From Amoebidium appalachense (Eukaryota > Ichthyosporea), in the NCBI GenBank assembly GCA_963693365.1, contig CAVNZM010000011.1, positions 3,596,001-3,660,000 of the forward strand: 64,000 nt of DNA, read 5' to 3'. Below the pieces are notes generated by a model that ran no database searches, had not been told where the DNA came from, and was given only the letters and a program-made list of their open reading frames with translations. Below are positions 32,821 to 64,000 of this stretch, piece after piece; position 1 is the stretch's first letter, and each line of letters begins with the position of its first letter. The translations under genes and the position numbers were made by a program.

Positions 32821-33152
32821 GCAAGAGTGAGAGTGAGGATACAGCTGTACAAGATTTCAAAGGTGGCTGTCCGGAAGCAATTGTGAAAAGGGCAAGGACG
32901 GGATTCAACATCAAACACAGCCTAAAGAGCCCCCCCAGGTAGAGTGGGTGTTTTTATTTTTTTTATTATTTTTTTTTGGCCCTGGGGCCCCGGCGGGGCG
33001 GGGGGGGAAAGGGGGGGGGGGGGGGGGGGGGGGGGCAGGTGTAAGGGTTGTGTTGAAGGAGAGAGTTGGGGAAGAACAACGAAAGCATATACTCCGTCAA
33101 GGCAGGCTCACATTATATACTTCAAGCAATCAGTGGAGTGCCATGGTGGCAA

Positions 33153-33224
<72 letters not shown>

Positions 33225-33810
33225 ATCCTTGCAAAGCGCCACACACTCAAAACCAGAAATTAGAGGTTTGCCATGATGGTAGGTGTGTTTAAATGCTTGT
33301 GTATTTCATTCTAACAATGATTGGCAGCTCCTGCATCGCCGATGGGTGCGCGGATCGAAGTTATGTTCTGCAGGGTTGAGCTACAAACATACTAAAATCA
33401 CGGGATGGTAGCATGCACGTGAGTCAGCGTGCTCGCGAAAACCTCGAATTATAAGAAGTCCCAGGTAGAAGCCCAAACATTGCGGTCCACTGTAGAAGCC
33501 AAAAAATGAGCAGTAACTAAGTAACTAGGAAAACAGATGTCAGTGAAGAGGGAAGAACGGAAAAGATCCGATGCAAATCGAATGCAGAGGTTGTGTGACG
33601 AGATGGCTTCTTAATTTTTTCAGAAGAGGGGGAGTTTTTGTAGGGCAGAGGAGAGGCCAAGGAATAAGAGAGAGAACGAGGGGGGGGAGGAGAGGGGGCG
33701 GGGGGGGGGGGGGGGGGGGGGAAGGGGAGAGGGGGGGGGGGAGGGGGGGGGGGGGGAGAGAGATAGGGAGAGAGAGGGAGGGAGGGAGGGAGGGAGAGAG
33801 AGAGGGGGGG

Positions 33811-33866
<56 letters not shown>

Positions 33867-34260
33867 CGGGGGGAGGGGGGGGGGGGGGGAGAGGGAGGCA
33901 GATAGGGAGGAAGGGAGGGGGGGGGGGGGGGGGGGGAGGGCGGGGGGAGAAGGAGGGAGAGAGAAGTGAGGGAGGGAAGGAGGAAGAGGGAGGGAGGGAG
34001 GGAGGGAGGGAGGGAGGGAGGGAGGGAGGGAGGGAGGGAGGGTAGGAGGGAGGGCGAGATCGGGAGGGGGCGAAAGGGGGAGAGAGGAGAGATGGCGGAG
34101 AGGGAGTGAGAGAGAGAAGGAGGGAGGGAGAAAGGGAGGGGGGGGGAAGGAGGGAGGGAGGGAGGGAGGGGGGGAGTGAGTGAGGGAGGGAAAGAGAGGG
34201 AGAGAAAGAAAAAGAGAGAGAGAGAAAGGGAGACATATTATCAAAAAAGAACAGGTTCAT
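32620..34260. other. No gene; low-complexity field
   Basis: T/A and T/G compound runs (32779-32818, 33158-33223) are followed by ordinary sequence at 33225-33570. A GA/GGGA field then runs from 33680 to 34225, including a (GGGA)n tract near 33966-34051. I see no supported exon. Confidence 0.6.
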
Positions 34261-34267
34261 GTCTTAC

Positions 34268-34410
34268 CGTAAGGCACAGTGAGTTCGTTGTCGCAGCCAA
34301 AGTTAAGCTCCTGGTTTTTGCGCTACCGAGAAACTCACGACTGCCATACGTTGTCAGACGAGCGCAAGAGGAGGGAGGGAGCCTACGTCATTAACGTTTT
34401 CAGTCACGTG
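34268..34410 (-). promoter_or_regulatory. Possible non-coding first exon and promoter of the ataxin-7-like gene
   Basis: A strong minus-strand donor (CCTTACG|gtaagac) ends near 34268. Just upstream lie a CRE half site (TACGTCA at 34384-34390) and an E-box CACGTG (34405-34410). Small upstream ATGs here are closed at once by stops. The ataxin-7 ATG sits a few bases inside an acceptor at about 31813, so a non-coding exon is required somewhere upstream. This is the best candidate. Confidence 0.3.
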
Positions 34411-34419
34411 AACAACTCC

Positions 34420-35430
34420 CGCACTCTCCCAACTTGAATATAATACAGCAAATAATAAGGGACCTTAATTCGTAAAAATTAATGCTCCTCCTCTTTTTCG
34501 CTCTCCTCAACAAGATCGTCACATCCAGAAAGCTGAAAGGCCAGGAAAATATAACGTGAATGGTGCCCCAGAAATGAGTCCCAAAGGATAATAAAAATAA
34601 CTTTACGTTTAAACTTTGTACTCTTTTACGAAAGAAGGCCTCTTTACGGTTTGCACCCTCCCCGTTTTCCCTATATCTTTTTGCTTTAGCTTTTTTCACG
34701 TTTTTCGCTCACTCGCACAGCCTCGGAACGTAAACAAACGCCCGTCAGGCTCCAAACACGTGCATCTGCGTTGCATAGTTTTATTTTTGCCTCGCTCAAA
34801 AATACTACTGAAAACGCCAATAGGAGTAGTTTTAAAAGCTTTTGGACCAATAGCTGTGTGGTTTACAGAAAGCTGTAAATCATTTTGTGCACGCAGATTA
34901 CACTTGAGCCGGGGGAAAACAAGGCCACACAGAGACGGGGGAATGGTCACACAGAGCTTTACAATAGGATAGGTCCTACGTGCTGGCGCCCGAAAGAGTG
35001 AACTTTGTATACCTAACGTATTCTTTCTAATTTAGCGCGCGGTCGTCTGTAGGTGTGAACCCGTTGGTTCGTCACGGTGTGTGGCGGCGTTACGTGCGTG
35101 TGTGAGCACGTGCCCCTTGACACAACATAAATGGGCCAGCCTAAGGAGTAAACACACTGTATTTTCAGCTGTAGTGGCTGGTACCGGCGGTGGTTCGTGC
35201 ATTCAGATACGCGCCAAACATCATTACGCACGGTGTGTGTTTGTGTGTGTGTGTGTGTATGTCGTGTGTGTGTGGGGTTGTGTATGTGCACCGCGTATGC
35301 GCCCATGTGTGCGTGCTTGTGTTTGTGGTCACTGTTTGTGTGTGTGTGTGTATTTGTGTTTCTGTGTGTGTTTGTCTTGTCGTTGCATGTGTGTGATGGG
35401 GGGCGTGGGTGGGAGAGTGGCCCCCAGGTT

Positions 35431-35477
<47 letters not shown>

Positions 35478-35671
35478 CTGATTTTCATCTTACGTTCGTG
35501 ATTATCTTCCAGGAATCACAGGCTTCTGAGCTCGACAACAGCACTCATTCAGTTAAGTGCACATCAAACGGCTTTATAGAACAAAGCAATTGAGGACTTG
35601 ATAAAGAGGGAAAACGTTTAAAAAGAAAAAAAAAAGCACGTTCGAGTGTGTTGCCTGTTTGTGTAGATGAA

Positions 35672-35702
<31 letters not shown>

Positions 35703-36230
35703 TTCAGCTTTATTTTGATTACAGTATGTCAGCGACCAGTGTTTTTCATCAGCGTCCCGTTTATAGATAACAGACAATGGCACTCCAGCCAAGTGTGATT
35801 ATATTTGTCACTCAGAAGTGAATAAATACATCTATTTGGGGCTCGGTCTCACACAGACGAACTGTCGATTAGAACCACTTTTCAGAAACTTCAAAGGAGA
35901 AAACCGGAGTGGAAGGAATTAACACCTAACAGGAGAATGTTTGTACAAATGCTCACAGGTCTTGCTAGGCCTTGTTTGTGTATAACTACATCCTCTGCTG
36001 TAGCTAGGCCTATAGATCACATTGCTGCTACAAATTACCAAACCTTGCACGGCTAAATGAAAGCTAACAAAAGTGCCTCCCTCCCCCCCCCCCCCCCCCC
36101 GGGCCCCCCCCCCCCTCCCACCTTCTTCGGGTGCAGGAAGGGGGGGGGGGGGGGGGGGGGGGGGGAGGGAGGGACACGTGGTATAGTTTGTATTAAGCTG
36201 CCACAATGTTTTGTCGTCCACTTGACTAGC
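34420..36230. other. Unassigned region
   Basis: Mostly mixed sequence, with GT-rich sequence at 35230-35400 and G runs at 35433-35477, 35671-35700 and 36139-36164. Several 60-100 codon frames exist on both strands, but none shows a recognisable family or paired splice borders. Confidence 0.5.
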
Positions 36231-36238
36231 AGCACAGG

Positions 36239-36557
36239 TTAAACGAATCTCGGCAGCAGCAGCAGTGTCTTCTCGTCCATTTTTTGCATTATTAAGTCTG
36301 TTTGAGCCAGAGGCCCTTTGTTAGCTCCCTTCCAAAAAACGGAGGCTGTGTTCCCAGCTCCCCCCCTACAGGTGACACACCTACACTTTCCTCCTGTTCC
36401 GGTTTCTTGAATGAAATATCCACACTCCACAGCTGCCAATATTTTCTTCCACAACGAATATTTTGGCTCCACTACCGGAAGGCCCATGTTCTTCTTCACG
36501 CCGTTCACGCCATGTACCTGCCGCATAACACATGTCAGACAAGGCATCCCACTTGCC
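36239..36557 (-). CDS. Candidate terminal exon, cysteine-containing, unidentified
   Basis: After an actttcag acceptor one frame stays open to TAA at 36239. It holds CLTCV and, further on, GTGGKCRCVTCRGG, so two CxxC-like pairs. It is on the same strand as, and 3' of, the small gene at 37067-37685 and could be its last exon, but no donor gives a confident phase match. Another frame of the same segment is also open for 60 codons. Confidence 0.25.
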
Positions 36558-37066
36558 CTGAAAGTTTATGAAGGAGACACACAAATAATATACAGTCAAC
36601 ATCTCTAAACCTTCCCGATGGCAAACCAGTTTGCTCCCTAAAATAGAACGCAAAAAAAATCCTCTTATACGGATCACTGAGAGATGTTCCGGGAGGAAGG
36701 GGGGGAGGGGGAGGAGAGTTATCGAAAAGTTAAAAAAGATAGGCGAGGCTGCAAGGCCAGCCGAGTAAACGTGGCAGACATCAAACAGGAAACGCGTGCG
36801 TGAGCGCATGCATGTATGTGTGTGTGCGTGAGCCAATGCTGAGCGAGGGAAACATACCGTGAACGTTAACACGGCCCACGAACGAAGGGGTGTGAGGTGG
36901 AAATACTACGTACTCAACTAATGCTATCTTACATTCTTGAAGTTTGCTTGTCCGTATGCCTATATACGCGTGTGCTAGAGCTTTTTGTGTGTCCAGTGTT
37001 GCTGCCTACCGCTTGTTGCGTGTAACTGCCGTGCAAAGTCAACTAACTCAACTCGTCTTCGGGCAT

Positions 37067-37685
37067 TCAGGCTCTGCCATGTGCATAGCTCCACGTTCGG
37101 CTTGTTCTCATGGTCCAGACGTCGAGTTCTGCCAACAACGCATCGTTTTTTGCCATGTCGCCTTCCTGAAGAGCACACAGTCTTCTGCTTCTTATGTCTT
37201 TGACTTTGGCTACGAAAGGAGTTATCTCTCGCTCAACGGCTGCCATCTCTTCCAGAGTATGTACGTAGGGGTGTGCGAGTAGCTCCGTGTGCACGCCCAC
37301 CATTTTTCGGTGCAAAGAAATAGTTGCTTCTGACATTGTACCTTTGGGAAAAAACCTACTTATACTGAGAGTATCCAAGAACACGTACTTTATAAAAACT
37401 TACATGTAACTGCGAAAAGGTGTTCCAGCGGCGGGCAAGTCAGTGCACGGCTCCGGACCGGAGCTCGAGGTTTAGCTCAAGGTGCACGGCTTACGTACAG
37501 GCTGAAACTACACAGTGAGCACTGGCTAAATGCGAGTAGTGTTATTACCTTACCTGCCATATTGGGCTGAGCCACCTGCCTTTTATGGCAGTCCCTGTGG
37601 GTGCCACGGCTTGGTTTGAATATTTTCGGTTTTGTGGGCCACTGCGAGTCAACTTCAACTTGCCAACTCGGGAGGGCAGCGGCCA
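37067..37685 (-). CDS. Small unidentified gene, coiled-coil-like product
   Basis: Two exons are supported: 37554-37685 (acceptor gatgttcag, strong donor GGCAG|gtaagg) and one starting at 37341 (acceptor cccaaag). Phases match (1 to 1), giving ...RQVAQPNMAGTMSEATISLHR... The second exon encodes a helical, heptad-like stretch (HTLEEMAAVEREITPFVAKV, then CALQEGDMAKNDALLAELDV). The first exon begins with TG, so a preceding exon ending in A would create the start codon (donor candidate near 37918). After ELDV the annotated frame ends at 37067, but a shifted frame (LDHENKPNVELCTWQSLNAR...) looks equally coding to 37036 and beyond. I do not recognise the family. The gene lies about 330 bp past the AFG2 stop, same strand. 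Confidence 0.45.
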
Positions 37686-38012
37686 CTGAACATCAGGAGA
37701 GCACACAAAGTACCGTGTACGGCGTGTCAGGTTTTCTTTTTTGCTGTTGCCCTTGTACCTTCATTTTTGCTGTTATACGTATACAAGCCGTGTGCGTGTC
37801 ACAGCGGCTCACATAAAATGCCCTTTGTATTTACAATCAGAAAATACATACACAGCTTATTGAGATTATCTGCCCACATTCGCACACATTATTGCCCAAA
37901 ATTCGCACACATTCATACTTGATTGGAAAAACTTTGCTGCATTTGATTGAAAACAAAAATGCTCAACATAAATTTAAAAAAAATCTAGAAGACTTCCAGT
38001 AAATCGTGTCAG

Positions 38013-56390
<18,378 letters not shown>

Positions 56391-56670
56391 GCACACGTCG
56401 ACGTGATGCCACGGAGTGCTTCCCGGAATGTCGTACTGGTAGGAGCATAGGTCGCCCCAATCACAAACGTTTAAGGCATAACAACGTCACGGTTACACCT
56501 GTGCTTTGACCCGTATAACGCGCACTAAAGACACTAGAAATATCTGTTTATATATACCTGCATGAATATTGCTTAGCATGCACCATTCTACCTACAATAG
56601 CACTTCATAAGTATCGATCGATGCGCACATACGCGCATGTCACAGTGCATGAGCGATCTCTTCGTCATAA

Positions 56671-56678
56671 TGACGTCA
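56671..56678. promoter_or_regulatory. CRE/ATF palindrome
   Basis: TGACGTCA, the same octamer found twice upstream of the GNAT gene. Confidence 0.65.
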
Positions 56679-56705
56679 CACTTTGCAATGACTGCGCCTC
56701 CTCAC

Positions 56706-56710
56706 CCAAT
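56706..56710 (+). promoter_or_regulatory. CCAAT box
   Basis: CCAAT 14 bp before the E2F-type palindrome and about 235 bp upstream of the first TYMS ATG. The spacing is usual for NF-Y with E2F in cell-cycle promoters. Confidence 0.5.
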
Positions 56711-56723
56711 GAAATCCTTCGCT

Positions 56724-56735
56724 TTTGGCGCGAAA
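56724..56735. promoter_or_regulatory. E2F-type palindrome
   Basis: TTTGGCGCGAAA matches the E2F/DP consensus TTTSGCGCSAAA at every position. Thymidylate synthase is a classic E2F-type target in animals, and the plant and fungal counterparts of this switch act on the same pathway. Confidence 0.75.
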
Positions 56736-56942
56736 ATGCCAGGCTGCTCGCAGGTTTTCGTTAAATTTTAGAGCACAAAAGGGCGCGTTGGCCACAACAG
56801 TCCGTTCAGTATTTTCTCCTTCTCTTGTGCGAACAAGGTTTTTTTGCTATGAAAATAAGTGCTGAGTTTCCTCTCCCTCCCCAAAAATAGTGCTTTTGTA
56901 AGAAGTTTCGGTTATTGTACGAAAGAAAGCGCACATGTTTTT

Positions 56943-63393
<6,451 letters not shown>

Positions 63394-64000
63394 ATAAGGC
63401 AACATTGTAGCCTCAAGGATTGGTGGCTTTTGCTGGATCGGTGCTTCACTGAATGCGCAAGCAATTAGTTTCTATTTCTGATCGGGAAATCCTCCATACA
63501 AACAGTTTTGTGTGGATTTCTGCAGGGTTTTTCCTTCCTTGAACGGAACATATTTATGTATCTGCATACCTTAGTATAAATATCACCAATCGTGGATACA
63601 TGCTTGTTAGAAAAACGGGGCTGGCTGACTATAGGCAGTGTACGTACGCCTCACATATATTAGTACCGATATCTTTTCCTGGCTGATTATTCACATTTTT
63701 GCAACAGTAATGTGTAGTTGTGTTTTCTGTAGCATGTGTCGCCGAAACACTGCACTCCAAGCTAAACACCGTGCAGGTGCATGCTTCCTATATTCTACCA
63801 ATCATTCCTAAGCAATAATAATCCAAGTCGAGTTTTTTGGCTTCCCATACCCTATTCTTCATGTCTATTGGACACAGGTGCCACATAATATTAGTTCGGT
63901 ACCCAGTATTGCTATATGATGTCCCCCCCTAGGCTGTTCGAAACCGAAACTAGACTTCAAGTTGGTGTGCTACTTGCCATATATGGTAAAAATGGGCCTG
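63394..64000 (+). other. TYMS 3' flank
   Basis: Homopolymer-free mixed sequence after the stop codon, presumably 3' UTR and intergenic DNA. TAAATAAGG at the stop and TATAAATATC near 63586 are weak poly(A)-signal-like motifs. A CArG-like palindrome CCATATATGG lies at 63977-63986. Confidence 0.5.

Larger units (their letters stand above)
56391..56942. promoter_or_regulatory. Head-to-head AFG2 / TYMS promoter region
   Basis: 552 bp separate the divergent start codons. Unlike most of the window this stretch is free of homopolymers and microsatellites. It contains a CRE palindrome, a CCAAT box and an E2F-type palindrome within 65 bp (56671-56735), all nearer to TYMS. Shared regulation of the two genes is inference. 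Confidence 0.7.

Noticed and set aside
33517-34260. 247-codon minus-strand serine/proline frame
   Set aside because: Translation of GA, GGGA and G tracts.

Overview
This is eukaryotic nuclear DNA with many introns. It carries at least six genes whose short exons (35-650 nt) sit in a very large amount of simple sequence: G/C homopolymers up to 86 nt, (GT/CA)n tracts up to about 150 nt, GA and GGGA tracts, and minisatellites. Most long open frames in the window are translations of these repeats and are not genes. I rebuilt the genes by following exon homology, GT-AG borders and matching intron phases. A stand-alone thymidylate synthase (not fused to DHFR), an ataxin-7/SGF73 protein with an SCA7 domain, E2F-like and CRE-like promoter motifs and a likely U12-type intron together suggest an opisthokont, perhaps a unicellular holozoan or an animal. 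That placement is inference.

Layout. 1-4.7 kb: no gene recognised. 4.7-15.3 kb, minus strand: a ten-exon gene for an unidentified membrane protein of about 471 aa. 18.3-19.5 kb, minus: a two-exon GNAT acetyltransferase with a one-base frame break in a homopolymer and two CRE palindromes upstream. 22.96-31.8 kb, minus: the ataxin-7/SGF73 homologue (SAGA deubiquitinase module), with a probable AT-AC intron. 36.2-37.7 kb, minus: a small unidentified coiled-coil-like gene and a second weak exon candidate. 38.0-56.4 kb, minus: a 26-exon AFG2/SPATA5-type AAA+ ATPase with a tRNA-Lys(CTT) gene inside one intron. 56.9-63.4 kb, plus: a complete ten-exon thymidylate synthase gene.

AFG2 and TYMS are head to head, 552 bp between start codons. 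That gap holds a perfect E2F-type palindrome, a CCAAT box and a CRE palindrome, as expected for growth- or S-phase-linked expression. A dispersed repeat family about 100-200 bp long, usually headed by a G run, lies in introns of all four large genes. Every clear copy is antisense to its host gene, and one supplies the pyrimidine tract of a TYMS splice acceptor. Many splice sites are themselves set in microsatellites: (GT)n at donors, (CA)nCAG at acceptors.
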